A DNA stretch of 64,000 nucleotides from JAGOJE01 sp964553715 (GTDB lineage Bacteria; Pseudomonadota; Alphaproteobacteria; Rickettsiales; Rickettsiaceae), in assembly GCA_964553715.1 (NCBI GenBank), contig CAZKKY010000001.1, positions 1-64,000 on the forward strand, given 5' to 3'. The notes beneath the pieces were generated by a model. The model was not told the origin of the DNA and did not search any database. It saw only the letters and a list, made by a program, of their open reading frames with translations. Below are positions 1 to 8,079 of this stretch, piece after piece. Position 1 is the stretch's first letter. Each line of letters opens with the position of its first letter. A program made the position numbers and the translations under genes.

Positions 1-3
1 GCC

Positions 4-36
4 TGGTTCACTTCGCTTCGCTCGTGATGACTAGAG
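4..36. repeat. dispersed repeat, copy 1 (GTGATGACTAGAG type)
   Basis: These 33 bases recur at 53252-53284 with one mismatch (T versus G in the middle). The second copy sits at the end of the palindromic repeat array, so this is part of the same intergenic repeat landscape. The rest of 37-251 shows no gene; it has a weak inverted pair ATCTGACG/CGTCAGAT (155-162 and 189-196). Confidence 0.75.
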
Positions 37-251
37 GAGAGAGCTTGATGAAAAAGTTTCCCGACTTTGACAGTTGGTAGTCTGGAGGGCTATTACCTAT
101 AAGGTTTTTGTTTCTTTGTGTACACAACTTGTTAGTTGTACAAATTTAGATTTGATCTGACGGACAGTATTGATTTACAACACTCTATCGTCAGATTAAA
201 TGCAAACTAATACAAGTTAAAGTATTACAATATTTTATAACCAGAAATGTG

Positions 252-1292
252 CTATCTACTACGCCTGATATAAACCTTAGCAGACATTCCTGTTTTGACG
301 ATATCCTCTATTTCTTTAGGAAGTGTAAAATCTATTCTGACAGGAATTCTTTGAACTATTTTTGTAAAATTCCCAGTAGCATTATCTGGTGGGATTAAAC
401 TAAACACACTACCAGTAGCCGGTGAAATATTGGTAACAACTCCTTCGATTTCATAAGAAGATAAAGAGTCAAATATTATTTTAACTTTAGAGCCTACTGA
501 AATTCTTGTTACCTGAGTTTCTTTGAAGTTTGCATTAATATAAATTTGTTTATCAGGAACTATCTGAAGTAATGGCGTTTGCATGGAAACAAAATTACCT
601 ATATGAGCATAGCTATTTGCTATCACACCAGAAATAGGAGCCACGACCTTAGTATTAGACAAAGCCTTTTTAGCTATAGCAAGATTTTGTTTTGCTACTA
701 CAATATTTGATGAGTCAACTGATTCTTGCATTTTTGCTATAGATAATGCTTGCTCAGATGAAAATAACTGAAATTTAGCTTCTGCTAAATCAAGCTTTGC
801 TTTTTCAAAATCTGTCTTTGATGAATCAAAAGCCTTTTTACTAGTAAAATTATCCTTAGTAAGAGCAGAAATTCTGTTATAATCCTTTAAAGATTCATCG
901 TAAGAAAGATTAGCAAAAGATAACTTCTCTGAAGAGATATCCAGATTCAGTTTGGCAACTTCAAGCTTTTGTTCAGTAATTATCAACTGATTTTCAGCAA
1001 TTTTAAGAGCTGCAATCGCTTTTTCGTAAGCATATTGATAGTCTTCATCATCTATTTCTAATATTACATCACCCTGATTAACAAATTGATTGTTTTTATA
1101 AAAACATGAAACAATACGCCCACTAACTTCTGGGCTAATAGTTGTAATATCTGAAGTAACATAAGCATTATCAGTATATTCAGTATCTACCCATAGATAA
1201 ATTTTATACGATATAAGAGATAAGATAAAAAAGATCAAAAGCCTTAGAGTAATACTCTCCTTAATTTTCAATAAATAAGCTTTTTTGATCAA
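252..1292 (-). CDS. HlyD/EmrA-type membrane fusion (periplasmic adaptor) protein
   Basis: Periplasmic adaptor of a tripartite export pump, linking an inner-membrane transporter to an outer-membrane channel. One N-terminal membrane segment (about residues 15-35) is followed by the DNAYV motif (41-45) typical of EmrA-like proteins, a lipoyl-like half domain, a long alpha-helical hairpin rich in A, K, E and Q (about 80-210), and the second lipoyl half with beta-barrel. Length of 346 is normal. The start is TTG at 1290-1292: a GAGGAAG ribosome site lies 6 bases upstream and the TTG overlaps the pssA stop, so translation is probably coupled. No EmrB-like partner lies in the window, so the exported substrate is unknown. 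Confidence 0.88.
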   Translation of the reverse strand: MIKKAYLLKIKESITLRLLIFFILSLISYKIYLWVDTEYTDNAYVTSDITTISPEVSGRIVSCFYKNNQFVNQGDVILEIDDEDYQYAYEKAIAALKIAENQLIITEQKLEVAKLNLDISSEKLSFANLSYDESLKDYNRISALTKDNFTSKKAFDSSKTDFEKAKLDLAEAKFQLFSSEQALSIAKMQESVDSSNIVVAKQNLAIAKKALSNTKVVAPISGVIANSYAHIGNFVSMQTPLLQIVPDKQIYINANFKETQVTRISVGSKVKIIFDSLSSYEIEGVVTNISPATGSVFSLIPPDNATGNFTKIVQRIPVRIDFTLPKEIEDIVKTGMSAKVYIRRSR

Positions 1293-2059
1293 TTTATCTT
1301 CCTCGCACTTATTATACTAAAAGGAATTGTAGCTATATATATAGTAGCAAGAATGGGGATAACATACCAGGGGTACATAATTATGCTTATAATCATTGCC
1401 CCACCTAAAAACATACAAATCCATATATATTCTGGTTTAATAATAAGATTTTTTAAAGAATAAGTAGGTATTCTACTTGTCATTAATAAGGCAATAATAG
1501 TTTGATAAATAATTAAATAAAGAGTATTAGATGAATTGTTGACTTCAATATTTAACAATCTAGCTATATCAAATTCTGTAATTATAGGCACAATTAGAAG
1601 AAGCCCCCCTAAAGTAGATGGTACTCCTATAAAAAATCGTTTCGAAAGACTTTTAGGGTCAGAATCAAGCAATGCGGTATTAAACCTTGCAAGTCTTATA
1701 GAAACACAAACAACAAATAGTAATAAAGATACCCAAGATAAATCTCGTAGATCAGAACCTTGAAATGACCAAAAATACATAAGTAACGATGGTACAACTC
1801 CAAAATTTACAAAATCACATAAAGAGTCTAGCTCTGCCCCAAAATGACTGGTAGCACCTAACATTCTAGCGATTCTACCATCAAGACTATCTAAAATTGC
1901 AGCTATTACAATACATGTAACTGAATATTCCCATTTAGATTCTAGTGCAAATCTGATTGAACTAATACCTACACATAAAGCTAAAATTGTAAGAAAATTT
2001 GGAATCAGCTTTACGAATGGAAGAGGCTTATTAAATTTTGTTTTTTTTAAACGAAACAA
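1289..2059 (-). CDS. pssA: CDP-diacylglycerol-serine O-phosphatidyltransferase
   Basis: Makes phosphatidylserine from CDP-diacylglycerol and serine at the inner membrane; Psd next door decarboxylates the product. The CDP-alcohol phosphotransferase signature is perfect: D60-G61-x2-A64-R65-x8-G74-x3-D78-x3-D82. Several hydrophobic helices follow, and 256 residues fits the bacterial type II enzyme. The start is TTG at 2057-2059, supported by an AAGGGG ribosome site 6 bases upstream. It overlaps the HlyD-type gene by four bases and lies 158 bases downstream of psd in the same direction, so psd, pssA and the adaptor may be co-transcribed. Confidence 0.93.
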   Translation of the reverse strand: MFRLKKTKFNKPLPFVKLIPNFLTILALCVGISSIRFALESKWEYSVTCIVIAAILDSLDGRIARMLGATSHFGAELDSLCDFVNFGVVPSLLMYFWSFQGSDLRDLSWVSLLLFVVCVSIRLARFNTALLDSDPKSLSKRFFIGVPSTLGGLLLIVPIITEFDIARLLNIEVNNSSNTLYLIIYQTIIALLMTSRIPTYSLKNLIIKPEYIWICMFLGGAMIISIIMYPWYVIPILATIYIATIPFSIISARKIN

Positions 2060-2217
2060 TTTTACCCCTTTATTTAGTTAAATATTAAAAATTTTCTTGC
2101 AATATGAATTGTTTAAAAGATTAAAACTGGTATAAAAATCTGTTACAGGAGCAACCATAGTATCAAAAAATTATGTTTCAATTACTATTGAATTACTAAA
2201 ATATAGTTCATAAATAC

Positions 2218-2913
2218 TTATCTTATCTCAAATTTTGGTGCAGAGACTTTTTTATAAGAAAAATCTGCCAATACAGTTTCACCACCTATAGCTGTTTGAC
2301 CAACCTGAACAAGAGGTATCATCTTACCTGGCAAATACACATCTACTCTACTACCAAATCTTATTATTCCATATCTTTCGCCAGCTTTTACATTCATGCC
2401 ATTTTCTAGATCACACACTATACGTCTTGCTATTAAGCCAGCAATTTGAACGCATATAACTTTTGATTTATTTTCAGTTTCAATAACCACAGATTGACGC
2501 TCATTAAAAGTACTAGCTTTATCTAGAGAAGCATTTAAAAATTTACCAGGATTGTAATGTAGTGCTTTTACAGTTCCACTAACAGGGCTTCGATTAACGT
2601 GCACATTAAATATATTAAGAAAAATGCTTATACGAAGCATTTCCTCATCTCCCATATTAAGCTCTGAAGGCGCAGGAGTATGGGTAATCATCTGAACTAC
2701 ACCATCAGCAGGCGAAATAACTAGATTATCATCTACAGGTGTTAATCTATCAGGATTACGAAAAAAATAAGCACAAAATAGAGTTGATACAAAACCTATC
2801 CAACCTAAAGCTTGACTAAATGATGCAAACAAAAATGTAGCTGCTGCAAATAGCACAATAAATATATAACCTTCACGGTGAATAATTTTAGAAAAATCCC
2901 GAAATTGCTTCAT
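2218..2913 (-). CDS. psd: phosphatidylserine decarboxylase proenzyme
   Basis: Converts phosphatidylserine to phosphatidylethanolamine. An N-terminal hydrophobic stretch (about 16-50) anchors it to the membrane. The self-cleavage site is the Gly187-Ser188 pair in the RFGSRVD motif; Ser188 would become the pyruvoyl group. Conserved SPAD (67-70) and NVHVNR (His105) motifs are present. At 231 residues it is the short form seen in alphaproteobacteria. The start is ATG with AGG three bases upstream. With pssA it completes phosphatidylethanolamine synthesis, and cdsA at 18.0 kb supplies the CDP-diacylglycerol. Confidence 0.93.
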   Translation of the reverse strand: MKQFRDFSKIIHREGYIFIVLFAAATFLFASFSQALGWIGFVSTLFCAYFFRNPDRLTPVDDNLVISPADGVVQMITHTPAPSELNMGDEEMLRISIFLNIFNVHVNRSPVSGTVKALHYNPGKFLNASLDKASTFNERQSVVIETENKSKVICVQIAGLIARRIVCDLENGMNVKAGERYGIIRFGSRVDVYLPGKMIPLVQVGQTAIGGETVLADFSYKKVSAPKFEIR

Positions 2914-3064
2914 TACCTAATACCTACATCTGTTAAAAAAATACTACAGAAGAATAATTTTCAAAAGTCTTTAGGTCAAGCATTATCTGAATAATTTTTA
3001 AGATTATATAAAATTATAGTCTAAAATGTGTAATAAGATATCCTAACATACCTTTCTAACAATA

Positions 3065-3886
3065 TTATTTTGGACTTAAAGCATTATTATGTTTTTCAAG
3101 AAAATATTTTTCTTTGTCTCTAAGATCTATAACCTTATAATTTTGATCGAATAATTTATTATTTTCATTTAGCTCAGAAAGATATTTATATGCTCTATCA
3201 AAATCATATTCCGGCATTTTTACTGTGATATCTTGTTCTAGAATCAAGTTCCACCTTCTTTCTCCATAACGAACGCATGACACCACTCTTTTTCGAAGTG
3301 TATTATCTTTCTCTAAAGCTTTTTTTAGACTATATCCGTAAATAGGAGCATCAGATCCAATAACATGTATTAATCCTACAAATTTTGTTATGTCATGAGG
3401 CGATATAACACTACCTTCTTCATCTACCAAATAAAGCTTTTTATCATTTTGCCAAATTACTATAGGAATGCGCTCTGTAATTCCTATATATATAGTGTTA
3501 GGAAAACGACGCTCGATTAAAGCATTTTTTACCCACTGATTTTTTGTTAGATCTTCCCTGACTTTATCTAAATTAATAGATAAAATAGGAGTACCAACAT
3601 CCGCATTTAAACTAACAGCAATGTCACTTGGTAAAAGATTAGAATGTCCTTCGATGATAACATTTTCTAAGACCATTCCATTATCTGCAGTAACGTCATA
3701 TGTATGATTAGAAATCCAGCTTTTAAATGATGATAAATAATTAGTAAAAAACAATAAATATAATAATATAACGCTAGTTATCTTAAAGCCGATACTAAAT
3801 CGATCATAGTATATTCTTAATCTACGCTTTAAGCTTATATTATTCAGCCCTATTAATTTAGCGCCTTGGGATCTTTGACTTTTCAT
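3065..3886 (-). CDS. ftsQ: cell division protein FtsQ
   Basis: Bitopic divisome protein that links the FtsL/FtsB complex to other division proteins. It has a basic N-terminal cytoplasmic tail, one membrane segment (about 33-50), a POTRA domain beginning with VIIEGHSNLLP (about 72-140) and a C-terminal beta domain. The ATG overlaps the ddl stop (TAATG), the classic ddl-ftsQ order of the division and cell wall cluster. murB, murC, ftsA and ftsZ, often adjacent in other bacteria, are not here, so the cluster is broken. Its partner FtsB is at 18602-18976. Confidence 0.9.
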   Translation of the reverse strand: MKSQRSQGAKLIGLNNISLKRRLRIYYDRFSIGFKITSVILLYLLFFTNYLSSFKSWISNHTYDVTADNGMVLENVIIEGHSNLLPSDIAVSLNADVGTPILSINLDKVREDLTKNQWVKNALIERRFPNTIYIGITERIPIVIWQNDKKLYLVDEEGSVISPHDITKFVGLIHVIGSDAPIYGYSLKKALEKDNTLRKRVVSCVRYGERRWNLILEQDITVKMPEYDFDRAYKYLSELNENNKLFDQNYKVIDLRDKEKYFLEKHNNALSPK

Positions 3887-4854
3887 TATTCAAAACTAGC
3901 TGATTTTAGATTTTCTTCTATTAAATCTGCAAAGCTCATATTAGCACATTTTTGTGCAATTTCTGGACATAAAGATAGAGGAGTCATACCTGGATGGGTA
4001 TTAAGCTCTAATATATAAAAATCATCTATTTCATCACTATAGATAAATTCAACTCTGCAAATACCATTACAACCCATTATCTTATATATTTTTTCAGATA
4101 AAGCTATTCCTTTTTGATATGCATCTTTAGATAAGCTAGCTGGGCAAATATGTTCTGCAAAGCCATCTGTATATTTTGTTTCATAATCATAAAAACGTTT
4201 GTTTTTTAAAAGCTTTATCTCAAGAATTCCTAAAGCTTTACCATTGAGAACAGCTACGTCCATTTCTCGTCCTTTTATATATTCTTCTACTATTACAGTA
4301 TCTCCGTATTTAAAGTCATAATCTGCAAAATTAAATTCATCACCTTCAAAGACAACATGAACACCAACGCTAGAACCCTGGCTAATAGGCTTTATAACAT
4401 ATGGACGTTTCATAGGGTCTGTCTTGATGTTGTCATTTTTATTTACATATAAAATAGATGCACATTTAAAGCCGTAATGTACAAAGGTTTCTCTAGATTT
4501 TTGCTTATTAAATGCCATTGAAGAGCTAAGAAGACCAGAATGAGTATATGGTATACGCATAATATTAAGCAACCCTGGTACGCACCCATCTTCTCCATAA
4601 GTTCCATGCAAAGAGTTAAATACTATATCTGGCTTTAAATCATTCAAACAAACAGCAAGATCAGCTCCCATATCTATTGTACTAACTCTATATCCAAGGG
4701 ATAAAAGAGCATCTACTACACCCTTTGAAGAGCTAATAGAAACGTCCCTCTCAGCTGACATACCACCTACAAGAACAGCAATATGTTTTTTCCCCTCAGA
4801 AGAAATAATTTCTATTTCACTTTTTTCCCTAAAGTTTGTCTTAAATTCTTTCAC
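3886..4854 (-). CDS. ddl: D-alanine-D-alanine ligase
   Basis: ATP-grasp ligase that joins two D-alanines for the peptidoglycan stem peptide. Visible are the N-terminal GGMSAERDVS motif, the HGTYGEDG segment, the ATP-binding GSSVGV loop, and C-terminal ELNTHPGMTPLS metal and D-Ala binding residues. Length of 322 is normal. The start is GTG (4852-4854) with AAGGA upstream. It is translationally coupled to ftsQ. Note that the island at 8.1 kb encodes a VanX-like enzyme that would hydrolyse this product. Confidence 0.95.
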   Translation of the reverse strand: MKEFKTNFREKSEIEIISSEGKKHIAVLVGGMSAERDVSISSSKGVVDALLSLGYRVSTIDMGADLAVCLNDLKPDIVFNSLHGTYGEDGCVPGLLNIMRIPYTHSGLLSSSMAFNKQKSRETFVHYGFKCASILYVNKNDNIKTDPMKRPYVIKPISQGSSVGVHVVFEGDEFNFADYDFKYGDTVIVEEYIKGREMDVAVLNGKALGILEIKLLKNKRFYDYETKYTDGFAEHICPASLSKDAYQKGIALSEKIYKIMGCNGICRVEFIYSDEIDDFYILELNTHPGMTPLSLCPEIAQKCANMSFADLIEENLKSASFE

Positions 4855-4955
4855 TGAATATTTTCCTTATTTTATGCGTTGCTTAATAAAGAAAACATCA
4901 TACTAGATTTATAAAAATGGTGAAATAAAAAATATAGAACTTAGTGATATAAGTT

Positions 4956-5002
4956 AAAAAATAGCCTAACAACACAAATAAAATTTGAATTATTAGGCTA
5001 TT
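4956..5002 (-). terminator. intrinsic terminator of the HU gene
   Basis: On the minus strand a ten-base arm AATAGCCTAA pairs with TTAGGCTATT across a loop of about 25 bases and is followed by a T run. It lies just after the HU stop and would separate HU from ddl-ftsQ. The loop is long for an intrinsic terminator. Confidence 0.6.
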
Positions 5003-5024
5003 ATAGTACTGTAAAAATACTTAA

Positions 5025-5297
5025 TTAATTGCAGCTTTCTTTCATTTTTTTGCCCGCTTTAAATACTGGTTGTTTGTAAGCTGCTATTTGCATTTTTGCA
5101 CCAGTTTTTGGATTACGACCTTCACGCGCATTACGCTTTTGAACTGTCCATGAACCAAATCCAACTAACTGAATATCTTGCCCCTTGTGTAGAGCCATAA
5201 TTACAGAATCTGTAATTAGGTTTAAAGACTTTTCAGCATCAACTTTGGATATTTTTCCATGCTCTGCAATAAAATTTACAAATTCACTTTTATTCAT
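5025..5297 (-). CDS. HU family DNA-binding protein
   Basis: Histone-like dimer that bends and compacts DNA. The 90 residues contain the HU/IHF fold: N-terminal helices, then the GFGSW saddle and the beta-arm with GRNPKTG, and the lysine-rich end. The start is ATG at 5295-5297 with GAGG upstream. It is a single-gene unit with its own terminator downstream. Upstream is a 465-base gap that may encode a small RNA on the same strand, or a long leader for this gene. HU rather than IHF is preferred because the sequence lacks obvious IHF features, but I cannot be certain. Confidence 0.9.
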   Translation of the reverse strand: MNKSEFVNFIAEHGKISKVDAEKSLNLITDSVIMALHKGQDIQLVGFGSWTVQKRNAREGRNPKTGAKMQIAAYKQPVFKAGKKMKESCN

Positions 5298-5376
5298 AAT
5301 TAAAACCTCGATTTATTAGTAAAACAATTAACAAACAATTTTGGACTAACAAGGAATAGGAATCGCTAAATACCTA

Positions 5377-5530
5377 TAAAACTAAAATATTTTTAGGTCA
5401 AAGCGAAATAATGTTCTATCTTAAAATATCAAAAGAACATCCTTTACAGGGACCGTCAAACCCTAGCGATATATGGCTTAAGCGAATGTGTGACCACTCT
5501 CTATAATCCGATGTTAGCACAAGCCAACTA
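5377..5530 (-). ncRNA. candidate small structured RNA or long leader upstream of HU
   Basis: No ORF fits this part of the 465-base gap. On the minus strand a good promoter (5537-5564) would start a transcript near 5530. The RNA could close by AACATC/GATGTT and contain an AGGG/CCCT hairpin; TGGCTT/AAGCCA is an alternative pairing. It ends near an A/U-rich hairpin CTAAAA-ATA-TTTTAG followed by TTTTA (5377-5396). The size of about 150 nt resembles 6S RNA, but I cannot match 6S, SRP RNA, tmRNA or RNase P consensus motifs by eye. It could equally be a 5' leader of HU. Confidence 0.35.
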
Positions 5531-5536
5531 GATGTG

Positions 5537-5564
5537 AGTATAACAAAGCAAATGTGATAAGCAA
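5537..5564 (-). promoter_or_regulatory. sigma-70-type promoter for the candidate RNA or HU leader
   Basis: On the minus strand TTGCTT (5559-5564) and TATACT (5537-5542) are separated by 16 bases. It directs transcription toward HU. Confidence 0.45.
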
Positions 5565-5762
5565 GTACAAGAATTAACTTTTATATTTTATAATGATTTT
5601 TTGGACTAGATACTTTGTATATATTGTATATATATTACATTAATTATAATGCAATATTTCAATCCATCATTTATAATTTATCAAAAAATATGAAAATAAT
5701 TATGGAAATATTATTTCATGAGTGATATAAGCTTCTAAGAACTTAGTTATTAGTTCTAAAAT

Positions 5763-5855
5763 GGAGAGGTGGCCGAGTGGCTGAAGGCGCCGGTTTGCTA
5801 AACCGTTATACGGCCTTAAACCGTATCGGGGGTTCGAATCCCCCCCTCTCCGCCA
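5763..5855 (+). tRNA. tRNA-Ser (anticodon GCU)
   Basis: Long-variable-arm tRNA with encoded CCA. The acceptor stem GGAGAGG (5763-5769) pairs with CCTCTCC (5845-5851), the discriminator is G5852 and CCA is 5853-5855. The anticodon loop reads TTTGCTAAA, giving anticodon GCU for AGC/AGU codons. The variable arm is long, as expected of class II tRNAs, and the T arm has GGTTCGAATCC. It stands at the border between conserved genes and the accessory island to its right, the position typical of tRNA-targeted integration. No duplicated 3' end was seen further right. Confidence 0.97.
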
Positions 5856-6291
5856 GATTTTTTAGAGAGAACTTTTCTCACCGTCATTGCGAGCATAGCG
5901 AAGCAATCCAGAAACCCCAGTATTTGTAGGCTTTCCAAGGTTTTCGCTTACCGTTAGACCCGTACCTCACTTTCTCCAATTTCACCATTTTACCCCCAAA
6001 ATCTCCATTTTCACCTTCTCCGTCTCCGATACATGCGAACACTCGGGGTGAAGGTACGCATGTCCTCAAACCCTGGATTTACCTAGGTTTTAGAGGATTA
6101 GCCTTTTTGGAGGCCGCATTTTTTAGAGAACGAAAACCGGAGTAGCAAGCGTGATTCGAAACGGAGAAAATGAGGTATATCAAGGGATGGAAAGCAGATT
6201 CAACTAACCTTCCAAAATGAAATATGTTATATGTGTATATGTTATGTGTCTTGCATAACAAGAAAAACTCAAGTGATGATTAGATTGTGTT
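5856..6291. other. gene-free repeat-derived region between tRNA-Ser and the island
   Basis: No convincing gene. It begins with half a palindromic repeat (5883-5914), followed by C/T-rich sequence with several short inverted segments, for example ACATGCG/CGCATGT near 6030-6062. Short ORFs here lack ribosome sites and have odd composition. It looks like decayed repeat or mobile DNA. Confidence 0.5.
5883..5914. repeat. half copy of the GTCATTGCGA palindromic element
   Basis: It begins GTCATTGCGAGC and continues to GAAGCAATCCAG. This matches one arm of the elements at 12567-12631 and 52940-53245. The opposite arm is not recognisable downstream. Confidence 0.65.
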
Positions 6292-7110
6292 ATGAAAAGA
6301 TTCTTAGTTCTTATTTGTTTATGGTTAACTATACTACCTAATGTTTATGCCGATTCCAGGCTGACTATTTCTTATATCAGGGAGATATCAGAAGCAGTTC
6401 AAAATGCTGACCAAGATACACTTGTTGTGTTTGACGTCGACAACGTTATTTCTGCCCCTAGCGATTTAATTGGAAGGCCGAAAGCCAGACCAGTTAGACG
6501 TGCAGTTTTCAAAGAATATGAACAAAAATATGGGAAAGATCGTGTAGTTCATATCCACTCGCTATACTATTTGAGGGCTAGTGAAGAATTTGTTGAAAAA
6601 GAAATTAAGGAAATTATTCTCGGACTTTATGCGAGAAAAATCCCAAGCATAGCACTTACTGCAATGGGCACAGGAAAATTTGGAAATATTGATGATCCCA
6701 TGCATCTTAGGGGTTCTAGGTTAAAAGAAAAAGGTATTGTCTTTGCTTTTGAAAATTTAAACAAAAGAATTCTATGGAATGATGAAGCTGGCTTTGAATC
6801 AGGCGTTATCTTTTCAGGAAAACAATCAAAAGGACAAGCTCTGCAATATTTCTTAGAAAACATTGCCAAGTGGAGACCAAAGCAGATCATATTTGTTGAT
6901 GATAACCCTGAATATCTAAATAGTATGAGCGAAATGTGCAATAGGCTGAAAATCAAATTTACAGGATTCCATTACAAAGCAGCGGTTTTTGATCAAGACC
7001 AAGAATTAAGTCTAGACGTAGCAAGACTTCAGCTAAAGACATTGGATGAAAAAGAAATTTGGATTCCGGATTCTGAAGCCAAGAAAATTATTGAAGAAGG
7101 AAGAAAATGA
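6292..7110 (+). CDS. DUF2608-type secreted HAD-like protein
   Basis: Has a clear signal peptide (residues 1-20, cleavage after VYA), so it is exported. The mature part resembles the DUF2608 family found in intracellular gammaproteobacteria and alphaproteobacteria. It has a HAD-like first motif FDVDN (Asp48, Asp50) and a later FVDDNPEYL motif, suggesting a haloacid dehalogenase fold with possible phosphatase activity. The substrate is unknown. It overlaps the NUDIX gene by four bases (ATGA), so the two form a coupled pair. It is the first gene of the island after tRNA-Ser and its codon use is less AT-extreme than its neighbours, consistent with transfer. Confidence 0.75.
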   Translation: MKRFLVLICLWLTILPNVYADSRLTISYIREISEAVQNADQDTLVVFDVDNVISAPSDLIGRPKARPVRRAVFKEYEQKYGKDRVVHIHSLYYLRASEEFVEKEIKEIILGLYARKIPSIALTAMGTGKFGNIDDPMHLRGSRLKEKGIVFAFENLNKRILWNDEAGFESGVIFSGKQSKGQALQYFLENIAKWRPKQIIFVDDNPEYLNSMSEMCNRLKIKFTGFHYKAAVFDQDQELSLDVARLQLKTLDEKEIWIPDSEAKKIIEEGRK

Positions 7111-7538
7111 AACTTTATTTAAAAGTAGTAGAAGTAGCCATAGAGCATGATGAGAAGTTTTTGATTATCAAAAGGCCTGAAGGCAAACATGCCGGAGGGT
7201 TGCTGTCTTTCCCTGGGGGTAAGGTTGAAGAAATAGATGAACAACATGAGTGGGATATTTTAAGGCTCGCCGCAAAGAGAGAAATTCTAGAAGAAGTAGG
7301 GTTGGATTTAAAAGATGATCTGAAATATATCATCAGCAACTATTTCGTTGATAGTATCGGATCTCATGTGATTGACACTATATTTCACTGCAAAATTGAA
7401 AAGACTGATTTGGCAATTAATGCTTCAGCTCGTGAGGTTCCTGAGTATTATTGGCTAACAGAGGAAGAAATAAATCAAGCACACAATGCACCTGAATGGC
7501 TAAAAAAGTATGTGCAATATATTAGGCGGACTCCATGA
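7107..7538 (+). CDS. NUDIX hydrolase
   Basis: Hydrolyses a nucleoside diphosphate linked to another group; the substrate is not evident. The second half of the Nudix box, REILEEVGL, is complete. The first half, PGGKVEE, is separated from it by roughly seven extra residues, a variant known in part of the family. Length of 143 is typical. It starts inside the DUF2608 stop (ATGA). An IS3-type remnant begins right after its stop codon, but the gene itself looks whole. Confidence 0.85.
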   Translation: MKLYLKVVEVAIEHDEKFLIIKRPEGKHAGGLLSFPGGKVEEIDEQHEWDILRLAAKREILEEVGLDLKDDLKYIISNYFVDSIGSHVIDTIFHCKIEKTDLAINASAREVPEYYWLTEEEINQAHNAPEWLKKYVQYIRRTP

Positions 7539-7912
7539 GCGCAATCCAAAAAGGAAAATACCGCCATTACAAAGGCTATAAGCGCTATTATATGAAGAAG
7601 GCATTATCATTTGGTAAGCCAAAGATATTTAACTCTGACCAGGGTTGTCAATTTACGAGCAATGAATTTGTATCGGAATTAAAAAGCAGGGATGTTATGA
7701 TAAGTATGGACCATAAGGGTAGATGCTTTGACAACATATTAGTTGAGAGGTTATGGAGGACATTGAAGCAGGAAGTAATATATTATTATCGTCCTGAATG
7801 TGTTATAACTTTAGAGAGATGTTTGGAGGAGTTTGTGCCTTGGTATAACAACCAGAGGCTGCATCAGTCCCTCAAATATAAAACACCAGCATCTGTATAT
7901 TTTGCTGGTTAA
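7535..7912 (+). pseudogene. IS3-family transposase (OrfB), C-terminal fragment
   Basis: Only the last third of a DDE integrase-type transposase remains. The second catalytic Asp is in NSDQG (Asp35) and the Glu in VERLW (Glu71), giving the expected D-x35-E spacing, with WYNNQRLHQSL near the end as in IS3 OrfB. The first catalytic Asp and the HTH region are missing. Roughly the first 20 residues of the frame do not look like transposase. The open start is therefore an accident of fusion with sequence after the NUDIX gene. It cannot be active. Confidence 0.85.
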
Positions 7913-7964
7913 TTTTAAACGTAGGTCGAGCAAAAAAAATTTTTGGGTTTGACAAATGGGCGCA
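7590..7964 (+). mobile_element. IS3-family remnant, right end, copy 1
   Basis: Contains the 3' part of the transposase and the right terminal sequence ending GGGCGCA at 7964 (read outward TGCGCCC, fitting the TG start of IS3 ends). Bases 7871-7964 recur in reverse orientation at 9270-9361 with only a few changes. The left end is gone. Confidence 0.75.
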
Positions 7965-7965
7965 G

Positions 7966-8073
7966 TATACAGAGTACCCCTTGGTTGTAGATCATGATGA
8001 TTCAATATTGCCAATTGTAGATCCTGTCTATTTGCAGGCCGTGACTGCTGTAAACTATGCGCTGGATGAGTGA
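7966..8073 (+). pseudogene. C-terminal remnant of an unidentified gene cut by the IS
   Basis: A frame open from the IS border to TGA at 8071-8073 encodes about 35 residues ending AVTAVNYALDE. It has no start of its own. It reads like the tail of a real protein truncated by the insertion; I do not recognise the family. The dipeptidase gene starts six bases after its stop. Confidence 0.4.
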
Positions 8074-8079
8074 TAGAGA

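Noticed and set aside
155..196. Inverted pair ATCTGACG/CGTCAGAT as terminator or operator
   Set aside because: Arms are only eight bases with a 26-base loop and no T run; could be chance in AT-rich DNA.
5377..5530. SRP 4.5S RNA, tmRNA or RNase P RNA in the gap before HU
   Set aside because: Their conserved core words are not present on either strand; only a generic small-RNA call is kept.
5884..6261. Two short minus-strand ORFs between tRNA-Ser and the DUF2608 gene
   Set aside because: No ribosome sites, low-complexity sequence and overlap with repeat debris; they do not resemble proteins.
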